Source: Syngnathus acus (Eukaryota > Chordata > Actinopteri > Syngnathiformes > Syngnathidae). From it: DNA of 64,000 nt. The position numbers were made by a program, and so were the translations under genes. Position 1 is the stretch's first letter; each line of letters opens with the position of its first letter. Below the pieces are notes generated by a model. It was not told the DNA's origin, ran no database searches, and worked only from the letters and a program-made list of their open reading frames with translations. The stretch spans positions 1,745,039-1,809,038 of the forward strand of contig NC_051097.1 in the NCBI RefSeq assembly GCF_901709675.1. Reading direction: 5' to 3'. Below are positions 44,800-55,270 of the stretch, in pieces.

Positions 44800-46911
44800 C
44801 CGTAAATTTCGGACTATAAGCCGCGACTTTTTTCTCAAATTTTGAACCCTGCGGCTTATAGTCCGGTGCGGCTTATATAGGATTTTTTCCGTGATTTTTG
44901 TGATGACTTGATCACTTTTATACACTCGTAAAAAGGCTGTGGACCGCTGTTGAGCGGCACCGCTTTGCTGGGCGGAGGGATATGTGACACGGTCACTGGG
45001 AGAAAAGTGGTGTGTTGATCACATGTCCATCCGCCAGGCAAATAGTGCCGTAAAATTTACACAAAGATGAGACAGAACGAGATCAAGACGGACAATACTG
45101 AAAGGAAGCTTTTATACACAAACCGTCATTATGGGGGGCTTATATATGATTTTTTCCGTGATTTTTGTGACAACTTGATCACTTTTATACACTCGTAAAA
45201 AGGCTGTGGACTGCTGTTGTGCAGCACCGCTTTGCTGGGCGGAGGGATATGACATGGTCACTGGGGAGAAAAGTGGTGTGTTGTCGCATGTCCATCCGCC
45301 AGGCAAATAGTGCCGTAAAATTTACACAAAGATGAGACAGAACGAGATCAAGACGGACATTACTGAAAGGAAGCTTTTATACACAAACCATCATTATGGG
45401 GTGCTTATATATGATTATTTCCGTGATTTTTGTGATGACTTGATCACTTTTATACACTCGTAAAAAGGCTGTGGACCGCTGTTGTGCGGCACCGCTTTGT
45501 TGGGCGGAGGGATATATGGACACGGTCACTGGGGAGAAAAATGGTGTGTTGATTGCATGTCCATCCGCCAGGCAAATAGTGCCGTATAATTCACACAAAG
45601 AAGAGACAGAACGAGATCAAGACGGACATTACTGAAAGGAAGCTTTTATACACAAACCGTCATTATGGGGGGCTTATATATGATTTTTTCCGTGATTTTT
45701 GTGACGACTTGATCACTTTTATACACTCGTAAAAAGGCTGTGGACTGCTGTTGTGCAGCACCGCTTTGCTGGGCGGAGGGATATGACATGGTCACTGGGG
45801 AGAAAAGTGGTGTGTTGTCGCATGTCCATCCGCCAGGCAAATAGTGCCGTAAAATTTACACAAAGAAGAGACAGAACGAGATCAAGACGGACATTACTGA
45901 AAGGAAGCTTTTATACACAAACCATCATTATGGGGGGCTTATATATGATTATTTCCGTGATTTTTGTGATGACTTGATCACTTTTATACACTGGTAAAAA
46001 GGCTGTGGACCGCTGTTGTGCGGCACCGCTTTGTTGGGCGGAGGGATATATGGACACGGTCACTGGGGAGAAAAATGGTGTGTTGATCGCATGTCCATCC
46101 GCCAGGCAAATAGTGCCGTATAATTCACACAAAGAAGAGACAGAACGAGATCAAGACGGACATTACTGAAAGGAAGCTTTTATACACAAACCGTCGTTAT
46201 GGGGGACAAAAGAAATGCATATGATGCCGCTTTTAAGCTAAAGGCAGTCGATGTTGATGACATTGTGTTGCATCACCCTTTTCTTTATTTCGTGGTCCCG
46301 TCTACTCTGGAGCTATACGTGTCGCTCGCTAGTTTAATGTAATTTAGCGCTTCGTGCATGAATAAAATTAGCATGAACAGACCCTCATCATGGAAAATGC
46401 TAGAAGAAATGCATAAAACCGACGACGAAAGAGATACTGAGAACGTGTGTGGCAAAGGATAACTAACGCTATTCCAATCGGAAGACTTCGATGGTTTCAA
46501 TGCACAGGAGGAAGATGAAGACGATGAAGCTCTTTTTTTTACTTTTACTTGTATGCTTTTTTAATCAGCCCTGTTAGTGCTGTGCTACCGTGTTGCTGCT
46601 GTGTTACCGCCGCGTCTCAGTGACTTTTACCGGTATTTTTTATTTCATCAAACCCTATTAGTGCTGTGTTACTTCCGTGTTGCTGCGGTATTACTGCCGC
46701 GTCACAGGCAATGTTTAGAAAGACATGTTAAAATATGTTATTAAAACTTTAAAAAGGCTTTCTGTGTACTGTCTTTCTTTGTAAAAAAACTCGTGTGCAC
46801 GTGCGGTTTATAGTCCGGTGCGGCTTATATAAGAAAAAAAAACTAAAATATCCCCGAATTTTAGCTGGCGCGGCTTATAGTCCGGTGCGGTTTATAGTCC
46901 GGAAATTACGG
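44800..46911 (+). mobile_element. pogo-like deletion derivative (CCGTAAATTTCGGACTATAA ends)
   Basis: 2112 bp flanked by TA. Ends CCGTAAATTTCGGACTATAA and the inverse of CCGTAATTTCCGGACTATAA. After a five-unit array it carries an ATG at 46199 opening MGDKRNAYDAAFKLKAVD, which resembles the N-terminus of CENP-B/pogo-type transposases. Near 46473 another frame gives QSEDFDGFNAQEEDEDDEA, like their acidic C-terminus. The middle of the gene is deleted. Inserted in a slc38a9 intron. Confidence 0.82.
44871..46205. repeat. five-unit tandem array, dimeric 534-bp period
   Basis: Units start at 44871, 45138, 45403, 45672 and 45937 (267, 265, 269, 265 and 269 bp). Each runs from 'gcttatata' to the ATGGGG that in the last unit is the transposase start. 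Units 2 and 4 are nearly identical, as are 3 and 5, so units 2-3 and 4-5 form two 534-bp dimers. Confidence 0.92.
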
Positions 46912-46913
46912 TA

Positions 46914-48073
46914 TTGCAATTCTAACTCCAAATTTATAAACTAAAATAAATATTTATGTGAATGTTTATATATACTTGTATTACACAGAGGCACACACAC
47001 CCAGCCACCCAGCCACCCACGCACGCGCACACGCACACGCACACGCACACGCACACGCACACACACACACACACACACATTAGTATTTAAAAAGTTATAA
47101 CATTGTTTACAGTCGCCAAACAAAGAGCGGGAACTACATTTTAGTGCTGCTTATAGTGCGGGACTATATAGTGATTGAGAGGGTAGGCAAGTCTTGTCCT
47201 CGAGAGCCACCTCCTTCATACCTGATTCAAATCATCATGGACGTTATAAGGCTTCTACATAACGTAATTTGTGTGAAGGACACTGACAGGACATTGGCTC
47301 TCTAGGACCGGCCTGTTTTCACTCTTCGTTCAAATTTATTGTCAAATATAATAGCGTGCCATCACCTACTAGTGGCTGGCAGTCAGTGGAATTATACCCT
47401 AAATAAACAGGAGGAAGAATAAAAAAGTTAAAACTGTACAAAAAACCCCACAAAATAGCAGGACAGTGGACCCAGAAGCAGAGACGTTTTTTATATTTAT
47501 ATTTTACCGCTAAAAAGTTCAATCTAGGCTGAGATATTGTTTTGGTTTTGTGAAATTATGCAGACTTTGAGCTACCATGTTACATCAGTTGTTGTTGTTT
47601 TTTTGCCGCTTGTTTGTTTAGTCATTTATTTCTAATTCCATTTCCATTTCATTTTTCAACAGCTGAGTTGTAATGATGAGTTGAAATGATTCGTCTTGGT
47701 CTCATCTTTTGAATGGGGGTGTTATTATGTATGAGTTTTTATATCCTTTATATTCCTCATTAACATGAACAATAATTTTTACTTGGAAAATCCAATAGTT
47801 TCAATAAAATATTTTTTACCATGATTAAACATGCATACAAATGAACACACCATTTTTTAATGGGAGCTCAGCCATGCTACATGGGTGCTTGTCTCTCATC
47901 TAACTTAAAACCCGCTATTAATCAATATCATCAGTAACAATAAATGAACACGGACTATTCCTACATTGTATACAAATGTGAGATGATATGAAAGCCAGGG
48001 GTCATCAGACATCTTTTGTTGCGATTTGTGATTCTAATATGTACTGTACATAAAAATGTAATCTCTCACTTAC
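46914..48073. other. slc38a9 intron
   Basis: No exon. Contains a CA/CG microsatellite at about 46989-47079 and, at about 47178-47325, a decayed relative of the CAGGGGTGGGCAATTCC hAT MITE. Confidence 0.55.
46989..47079. repeat. (CACACG)n microsatellite
   Basis: Tandem CACACG and CA units. Confidence 0.95.
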
Positions 48074-48133
48074 CTCTATCTGTCCCATTGGTTCCAAACT
48101 CCCAATCTGACATGTTAACATTATGAGCATAGT
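48074..48133 (-). CDS. slc38a9: SLC38A9 exon (lumenal loop)
   Basis: A 60-nt exon encoding (N)YAHNVNMSDWEFGTNGTDR. It lies in the lumenal loop after TM3, where human has NDTDTILSTNNSN. The sequence is poorly conserved, but glycosylation-type sites NMS and NGT keep the character of the loop. Acceptor TGTACAG ends at 48134; donor GTAAGT starts at 48073. Phases fit both neighbours, which is the main support. Confidence 0.88.
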
Positions 48134-48387
48134 CTGTACACAGGAGGAGGGAATCCATGAATGAAGGCAAATTTATAAATGCATTTATTGTAAACTCTAC
48201 AAAAACTAAAACTAATGGCCTTCATATTCTCACATCCGTGTGTAGTCGTATTCGGTCACTAGCTTTTATGAAAACTCAATAAAACGAAAGAAGAAAGTAG
48301 CTTGCAACAAAATTTCAACAAAGATTTAGGTTACACGGCACGGGTCTAAAATGCTTTTCTGGTTGGATAAGAATTTTGTTGTCTTAC

Positions 48388-48558
48388 TGTAGATAAACTG
48401 CCCAGTGTTGTAGAGAAAATTGGACATGAGGACCCAATAAACCACCATGGCTCCGATAAGAGACACCATTGAGAAGAATAAGCTGGACCACTGGCCAAAC
48501 TTGCCAAAGTAGTACCGACAAACATCAGGAAATTCCCAGTCGGATGTGTCCACATAGG
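48388..48558 (-). CDS. slc38a9: SLC38A9 exon (TM3)
   Basis: 171 nt encoding (P)[20 protein letters not shown], then [20 protein letters not shown] and [16 protein letters not shown]. Human has [20 protein letters not shown]. Acceptor TTGTGCAG ends at 48559; donor GTAAGA starts at 48387. Contains one long hydrophobic helix. Confidence 0.98.
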
Positions 48559-48671
48559 CTGCACAAGACAAAGACAGAGGGGTGACAAATATTTCATGGT
48601 ACTAACACATAGTTGTTCATTGGCATACAAAACCCACATTTTCTTTTATCAGAGTCAAACAATTTCGCATA

Positions 48672-49224
48672 CAGTAATCCCTCGTTTATCGCGGATAATT
48701 AGTTCCAAAAACCACCCTCGATAAGTGAAATCCGCGAAGTACGGTCACCAACAAGAAGTACTGGGCAGGCTAACGAGTTAGCGGAAAGATGCTAATTTGC
48801 GATCGGCTAACATGCGAAAACGGACTTCTAAAGGAACGTAAACGAACATTTGGAGCAATACTACATTGTCCTAAAGCAGGGGTGGGCAATTCCGGTCCTC
48901 GAGGGCCGGTGTCCTGCATGTTTTATAGGTCTCCCTGCTGCAACACACCTGATTCAAATGATCAGGATTGTTATTCAGCTTCTGCAGACCTTGCCAATTA
49001 TCTGACCATTTGAATCAGGGGTGTTGCAACAGTGTGACAGAAAACATGCAGGACACCGGCCCTTGAGGACCGGAATTGCCTACCCCCCGTCCTAGAGGTT
49101 AGAAACATGTTTCCTCGATTTTGAAGTTTTATTTTGACTTTTAAATGTTTTTTAATCTGGAAAGAAAAATCCGCGATATAGTGAAACTGCGATAAACGAA
49201 ACGAGAAGTAGCGAGGGATCACTG
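48672..49224. mobile_element. pogo/Tigger-like MITE (CAGTAATCCCTCG ends)
   Basis: Ends CAGTAATCCCTCGTTTATCG and the inverse of CAGTGATCCCTCGCTACTTC, flanked by TA. Split by the hAT MITE at 48877-49089; 340 bp without it. No coding capacity. Confidence 0.85.
48877..49089. mobile_element. palindromic hAT MITE, nested
   Basis: 213 bp, ends CAGGGGTGGGCAATTCCGGT and the inverse CGGGGGGTAGGCAATTCCGG. Flanked by TCCTAAAG and TCCTAGAG (one mismatch). The arms form a long imperfect palindrome, like the element at 2028-2228. Confidence 0.9.
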
Positions 49225-49226
49225 TA

Positions 49227-50038
49227 AATGCGGTTTGTCGATTGTATGTAATAGCTGGCAAAATGCCTAGTAAAATAGGGGGTCAGAATTTGGTGTTGTG
49301 GCGTGAATCATTTTCGCATTATTGAAGTATCTACCCGCTTCATGGTTGCTACACGTCCACTCAAGTAGGGAAAATGGCATTACAGCAGCGCACCCGTATT
49401 CTATGCTAAAATTTTGCATCATCTGCAAACCATGGCTGAGTTGATTAATGAATGGCTTCAATTGATTTTTAGAGAAACCAACTAAAATTGTGTTGTGTTC
49501 ATAGTTTGTGGAGGATGACAGTAAACGATAGATTTCTCACATAAAAATACATTTTGGGGTTTTACAAAAATACTTCACAATAGTTATAATTTAAGAATGA
49601 ATAGAATTTTTACTTAAAATGTAATTAAATTAAAAGCAATTTCTGTATTTTTCTCTGTTGGATTAAAAAGAGATTTTATAATGAATACACAATAAAAAAA
49701 AAAAACTAAGATTCAGTTGACAAATAAATACCTCTGGCAGTACAACCCAGTTTGTCAAGGAATGCAATAAAGTGCAAAGAACTGAAATAAATACAATATT
49801 AACAGAATGTCAAGTTATGTTCACATATACTACAGTTTAGCCAGTAAATAAGCTAATAAATTGGCTGTAATGAAATATGGGAAAAGAGAGGCTTGTAGGG
49901 AAAATGATGTAAAAAGACTGGCCAAAAGCAATTCACTTGTGTTACTGTTGAGTTCTAGCATTTCCAAAATCTTGAGTTTGCCTCAGCAGATTACAAAGAC
50001 GCATAGTTGAAGTAATGCTTTCAATTTGTGATACTCAC
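49227..50038. other. slc38a9 intron
   Basis: AT-rich, with no exon or recognised repeat. Confidence 0.5.
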
Positions 50039-50132
50039 GTATTGCTTTTGGTGATTTGAGGACAATGTAACAACAGTACAGCATAAGCAAGCCTACAAAA
50101 ATAAGGATGAGGATCCCAAGAGTGAAACCAGC
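50039..50132 (-). CDS. slc38a9: SLC38A9 exon (TM2)
   Basis: 94 nt encoding AGFTLGILILIFVGLLMLYC then CYIVLKSPKAI. Human has [20 protein letters not shown]. Acceptor TTTCTTAG ends at 50133; donor GTGAGT starts at 50038. Confidence 0.97.
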
Positions 50133-50244
50133 CTAAGAAACAATCACAAAAAAACAATCACAGGCTTTCTGTTGTTGGGACAATATTTAACATACACAGA
50201 CATACACTATTTGTTTGGTAATATGTCAAATTAACTTGTTTTAC

Positions 50245-50308
50245 CTGCTTTATACCCCAAGGTATACTGAGTATGGATGTGCCCATCATTGTGTTCCATA
50301 TTGCAAAT
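50245..50308 (-). CDS. slc38a9: SLC38A9 exon (TM1)
   Basis: 64 nt encoding (I)[20 protein letters not shown] then Q. It carries the broken first helix of the amino-acid transporter fold. [14 protein letters not shown] is identical to human, including the Thr that human studies place at the arginine site. Acceptor CTTGCAG ends at 50309; donor GTAAAA starts at 50244. Confidence 0.98.
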
Positions 50309-50389
50309 CTGCAAGATGACAGAAATAAACGCAGACCAAAATAATGACATCAGCTCGAACAGTGGTTGGATTTGACTCAAGATGCTTAC

Positions 50390-50508
50390 ATGGTAATGAT
50401 ACTGGGGTTTTTAGTCATGTGATCCTTTCCCGACATCTTAAATGCCGTCCCCAATGGGCTGTAGATGTAGATTTCCTCTGCCCTGGGGATGACATGGTTT
50501 GGCGGACT
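50390..50508 (-). CDS. slc38a9: SLC38A9 exon (pre-TM1)
   Basis: 119 nt encoding SPPNHVIPRAEEIYIYSPLG then TAFKMSGKDHMTKNPSIIT. Human has [20 protein letters not shown]. The cytosolic segment lies just before the membrane domain. Acceptor CCTCTAG ends at 50509; donor GTAAGC starts at 50389. Confidence 0.95.
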
Positions 50509-51055
50509 CTAGAGGATAGGAAGGGGGGAAAAAAAGAAAATCATATCAATATTCTATAATTCTTATTGAATAAAAGGATCTTACCTGCCACCTACCATCT
50601 AGATCAGCGGTCCCCAATTAATGGCGGACCGGATTAGTGACAGACAATAATTTCACAGCCTGGCCTTTAAGGTGTGGCAGATAAATACAACAAAATAAAA
50701 TTACACCACCGGCATAAAGATAATGGTATAATACAATAATAAATGTGAATCCATTTTGTACTCCTATGCAACTTTACTAGCAGCGTCCTCATACATAACA
50801 TCGCACCAACAACATAACGTGAGTAATGTTATGTTCACATCACCGAGGTGCAGCAGAGAATCCGGTCCCTTTTACAAAATAAAAGACTATTCAGGCTCAG
50901 ATAAATGAAATGGAAATAATGCAAGTTATTTATTCTTTCTTGTGAATGGACCTTTGGGAGGATTTAAGAGATTAGCCAGTTTCTTGTATGCAGTTTGTGT
51001 ATGTCATGATTATTCAACTACTGTATTGAAGTGCAAGATGATGGATGAGACCTAC
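50509..51055. other. slc38a9 intron
   Basis: No exon. Around 50610-50680 ('ggtccccaattaatggcgga') resembles the end of a hAT-type dispersed repeat, without clear limits. Confidence 0.4.
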
Positions 51056-51185
51056 CAACAGCCTGTCAGAAGAACCAGTTAGTTTGCTATAGTAATGCAC
51101 TCTGCTGTTGAGGATGGCAGCCTCGGCTGACACGCGCTCTTGCGGTTCATCATCTATGATGTTTCTAGGCTCCACGTAGAATGGT
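51056..51185 (-). CDS. slc38a9: SLC38A9 exon (cytosolic N-terminal region), first exon seen
   Basis: 130 nt encoding (R)PFYVEPRNIIDDEPQERVSA then EAAILNSRVHYYSKLTGSSD and RLL. Human has RPFCIEPTNIVN and KRIHYYSRLT. This cytosolic part of SLC38A9 binds the Ragulator-Rag complex, by which lysosomal arginine is reported to mTORC1; the HYYS(K/R)L core is kept. Acceptor ACTTCCAG ends at 51186; donor GTAGGT starts at 51055. The preceding exon(s), about 37 residues in human, were not found. Confidence 0.95.
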
Positions 51186-51520
51186 CTGGAAGTAATGGAC
51201 AAAAAGCGAAATTCATTAGATTTACTGTTATTATGTCTCTTTGTGAGCAGGATTAGGCAAAAAAATAACAACAAATTTGACTTTGTGGGAAGAGTAGTAC
51301 GTGAGAAAACGGTTAATGCAGATTCACAGATGTTTTCTAGAGAGGCCTGCTTGACAATTTCAGTAGATTATAAATTGATTATAATGACAAATTTAGCAGA
51401 TGAGTACAATTAAAGGTGTAAAATCTATCTTTATATTTTACGGGTTTTGGCTAGATGTTGAAAAAAGGAAGCTAATTTTAAATTTCAATTATAAATAAAC
51501 ACAACTATACACACACATAT
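51186..51520. other. slc38a9 intron or 5' region
   Basis: No exon found on the minus strand. AT-rich. Confidence 0.45.
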
Positions 51521-51523
51521 ATA

Positions 51524-51557
<34 letters not shown>

Positions 51558-51566
51558 TATATATAT
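51520..51566. repeat. (AT)n microsatellite
   Basis: TA-rich simple repeat. Confidence 0.9.
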
Positions 51567-51726
51567 CTCCCCGGATTCGGTTGAAGTTGGGAAATTGTTT
51601 AAAATGTAAATAAAAACAAAATACAACGATTTGAAAATCCTTCTCAACCCATATTCAATTGAATACAGTACAAAGACAACATATTTAATGTTCAAACTGA
51701 TAAACTTAATTGTTTTTTGCCAAATA

Positions 51727-53452
51727 AAGTCAAAGTCAAAGTCAAAGTCAGCTTTATTGTCAATCCCTTCATATGTCAAGACACACAAAGAAACCGAAAT
51801 TCTGTTTCCTCCATCCCACGGTGACGAGACATACAAGTAGGCGACACAAAACAAAAACAAGAAGGCACAAACCATAAATAATAAATAATAAATAAAATAA
51901 AATGAGCGATGAATAAATAACAGACCAATAACCCATTAAATAAGAGGGGCAAAACCGAGCCAGTGTGCATACAGCAAGAACAGGACGCTACGCTGAAAGG
52001 GGGAGCGAGTTCAGGATCCTAACAGCCTGGAGTACGAAGCTGTTGGAAAGTCTGGTGGTGCGGGAGCGCAGGCTCCTGTACCGCCTCCCAGAGGGCAGAA
52101 GTTCAAACAAAGAGTGAGCGGGGTGACTCACATCACTCACAATCTTGGTCGCCTTGCGGGTGAGATGGGAGGTGTAAATGTCCTTCAAGGAGGGGAGAGA
52201 AGCACCAATAGTCTTACTAGCCGTTTTCACTATGCGCTGCAGGGCCTTCAAGTCGTGGTCAGTGCAGCTGCCACCCCAGACAGCAATACAGCTGGAGAGG
52301 ACGCTCTCAATGGTGCCGCGGTAAAAAGTAGTCATGACGGCCGGAGGAGCCCCCGCTCGCCTGAGTTTCCGAAGGAAGTACAGGCGGCGCTGGGCCTTCT
52401 TCGCCAGCGACGCGGTGTTGGTGGACCAGGAGAGATCCTCACTGATGTGCACCCCCAGGAACCTGGCGCTGCTCACTCTCTCCACCACAGCACCATCGAT
52501 GGTCAGCGGCAGGTGTTGGGCGTGACCCTTCCGGAAGTCAACAACAATCTCCTTGGTCTTGTCGACGTTCAGCAGGAGGTTGTTGTCCCTGCACCACGCG
52601 GTCAGAAGGTCAACCTCCAGCCTGTATTGAGTCTCGTCTCCCTTGGTGATGAGACCCACCAGAGTCGTGTCGTCAGCAAACTTCACTATGCGGTTGCCGC
52701 TGCAGGTGGCAGCGCAGTCATGCGTCAGGAGGGTGAAGAGCAGCGGACTGAGCATGCAGCCTTGGGGGGCCCCTGTGCTCAGCGTGATGCTGGCGGAGAT
52801 CTTGTCGCCAACACGTACCACCTGTGGCCTCTGACAGAGGAAGTCCAGTAGCCAGTTGCAGAGGCAGGTACTGAGGCCCAGCTTGTCAAGTTTGCTGATG
52901 AGACGCTGCGGCACAATGGTGTTGAAGGCAGAACTGAAGTCCACAAACAGCAACCTCACATACGAGTCCTTCCCCTCCAGGTGGGTGAGGGCCGAGTGGC
53001 GGGCAGAGCAGATGGCATCCTCAGAGGACCGTTTGGCTCGGTACGCAAACTGGAAGGGGTCAATGGTGGGGGGGAGAACTGACCGGATGTGCTCCAAGAC
53101 AAGCCGCTCAAAGCACTTCATGATGATGGGCGTAAGTGCCACGGGGCGGTAGTCATTGAAGCAGGACGGAGCAGGCTTCTTCGGCACAGGTACGATGGTG
53201 GCAGCTTTGAAACACGACGGGACGATGGCCTGCTGCAGGGAAGTGTTAAAGATGTCCGTGAAGACACCCGTCAGCTCACCAGCGCAGTCCTTCAGCGCTC
53301 GACCCGGGATGTTGTCCGGGCCCGCCGCCTTACGGATGTCGATAGCGGCAAGCGTCCTCCTCACGCTGTCGGCGGAGAGGCACAGGGGCAGCTCGTGGGA
53401 AGGGGGAGTGGCCTTCAGCGGGCAAGTGCTGTTCTGAGCGTCGAAGCGAGAA
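51727..53452 (-). mobile_element. 5'-truncated L2/CR1-group LINE
   Basis: The 3' tail on the minus strand consists of GACTTTGACTTTGACTTTGA units after 'ttgacaataaagct' (51727-51762). Same family as the element at the left edge, but inserted in the Tc1-like element. The target duplication looks like AAATAA, partly obscured by the tail. Confidence 0.88.
51988..53364 (-). pseudogene. LINE reverse transcriptase, open but 5'-truncated
   Basis: 458 open codons from within the second ORF to its stop. Motifs: AAGPDNIPGRALKDC, YRPVALTPIIMKCFE, LLFVDFSSAFNTIVP, STGAPQGCMLSPLLF, KFADDTTLVGL and the C-terminal RYRSLRSRTTRLSNSF. The reverse transcriptase domain is complete, but the endonuclease and the natural start were lost on insertion. 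It serves as a reference for the damage in the left-edge copy. Confidence 0.9.
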
Positions 53453-53648
53453 ATAATAATTAACTTCGAATTTCATGGCTGCAACACTTCCAGTAGAAGT
53501 TGGGAAATGTGGCAAAAAATACTGAGAAAGCTGAGAAAAGCTTATCAAACACCTATTTGGAACATCCCACATGTGATCAGGCAATTGGGTACCATGATTG
53601 GGTATAAAAGGAGTCTCCACAAACATGCTCACTCATTCACAACCAAGG

Positions 53649-54620
53649 ATGGGGCGAGGTTCACCACTTTGTCCACAACTGCGTGAGAAAATAGTTGAAC
53701 AGTTTAAGAACAACATTTCTCAAAGCAAAATTGCAAGTAATTTAGGGATTTCAACATCTACGGTCCATAACATCATCAAAAGGTTTAGAGAATCTGGTGA
53801 AATCATTGCACGTAAGCGCCATGGCCAGAAACCAAGACTGAATGACCGTGACTTTCGATCCCTCAGACGGCACTGCCTTAAAAACCGACATGAGTGTGTA
53901 AAGAATATTACCGAATGGGCTCAGGAAAACTTCAGAAAACCACTGTCAGTAAATACAGTTCGTCACTACATCAGTAAGTGCGGGTTAAAACTCTACCATG
54001 CAAAGCAAAAGCCGTTTATGAACAACATCCAGAAACGCCGTCGGGTTCTCTGGGCCCGAGCTCCTGTAAAATGGACTGATGCACAATGGAAAAGTGTTTT
54101 GTGGTCTGATGAGTTCACTTTTCAAATTGTTTTTGGAAACACTGGACGTCGTGTCCTCCGGACCAAAGAGGAAGCGGACTATCCGGACTGTTATCAACGC
54201 TAAGTTCAAAAGCCAGCATCTGTGATGGTATGGGGGTGCATCAGTTCTCATGGCATGGGTGACTTACATTTCTGTGAAGGCAACATAAATGCTGAAAAGT
54301 ACCTACAGGTTTTGGAGCAACATATGCTGCTATCCAAGCGACGTCTTTTTCATGGACCTCGCTGCTTATTTCAGCAAGATAATGCCAAGCCACATTCTGC
54401 ACGTGTTACAACAGCGTGGCTTCGAAGTAAAAGAGTCCAGGTTCTCCCCTGGCCCGCTGGCAGTACAGACCTGTCTCCCATTGAAAATGTGTGGTGCATT
54501 ATGAAGTGTAAAATACGACAGGGAAGACCCCGTACTGTTGAACAACTGAAGCGGTTCATCAAGCAAGAATGGGAAAGAATTCCACATGAGAAGCTAAGAG
54601 AATTAGTCTCTTTAGTCTAA
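53649..54620 (+). pseudogene. Tc1 transposase with one nonsense codon
   Basis: A continuous frame of about 324 codons from MGRGSPLCPQLREKIVEQFK to the stop, broken only by TAA at 54201-54203 (after DYPDCYQR). The frame resumes unchanged with VQKPASVMVWGCISSHGMG. Helix-turn-helix: SQSKIASNLGISTSTVHNII. DDE: VLWSDEFTF, LFQQDNAKPH, DLSPIENVW. Apart from the single stop it looks complete. An upstream in-frame ATG at 53598 also exists. Confidence 0.92.
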
Positions 54621-54886
54621 TTAGTTCCTTTCCAAAATGTTTATTGAGTGTTACTAAAAGGAAAGGTGATGTTACGAAGTGGTAAACATGCCCTTTCCCA
54701 ACTTCTACTGCACGTATTGCAGCCATGAGATTCTAAGTTAATTATTATTTGAAAAATAAAATACAGTTTATGAGTTTGAGCATTAAATATGTTGTCTTTG
54801 TAGTGTATTCAATTGAATATAGGTTGAAAAGGATTTTCAAATCATTGTATTTTGTTTTTATTTACATTTTACACAATTTCCCAACT

Positions 54887-55153
<267 letters not shown>

Positions 55154-55270
55154 TCATTCGGTTGAAGTGATATTTGACAATTACAGAAAGTGTGCAATCA
55201 TTACTTAAACAAAACTAGGCAGATGCAGAAATTTAGGCACCCGTTTTATTGATCTGAATACCTTAAGCAC

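Noticed and set aside
52114-52851. 245-codon plus-strand frame opposite the LINE reverse transcriptase
   Set aside because: Antisense shadow of the real minus-strand reverse-transcriptase frame.
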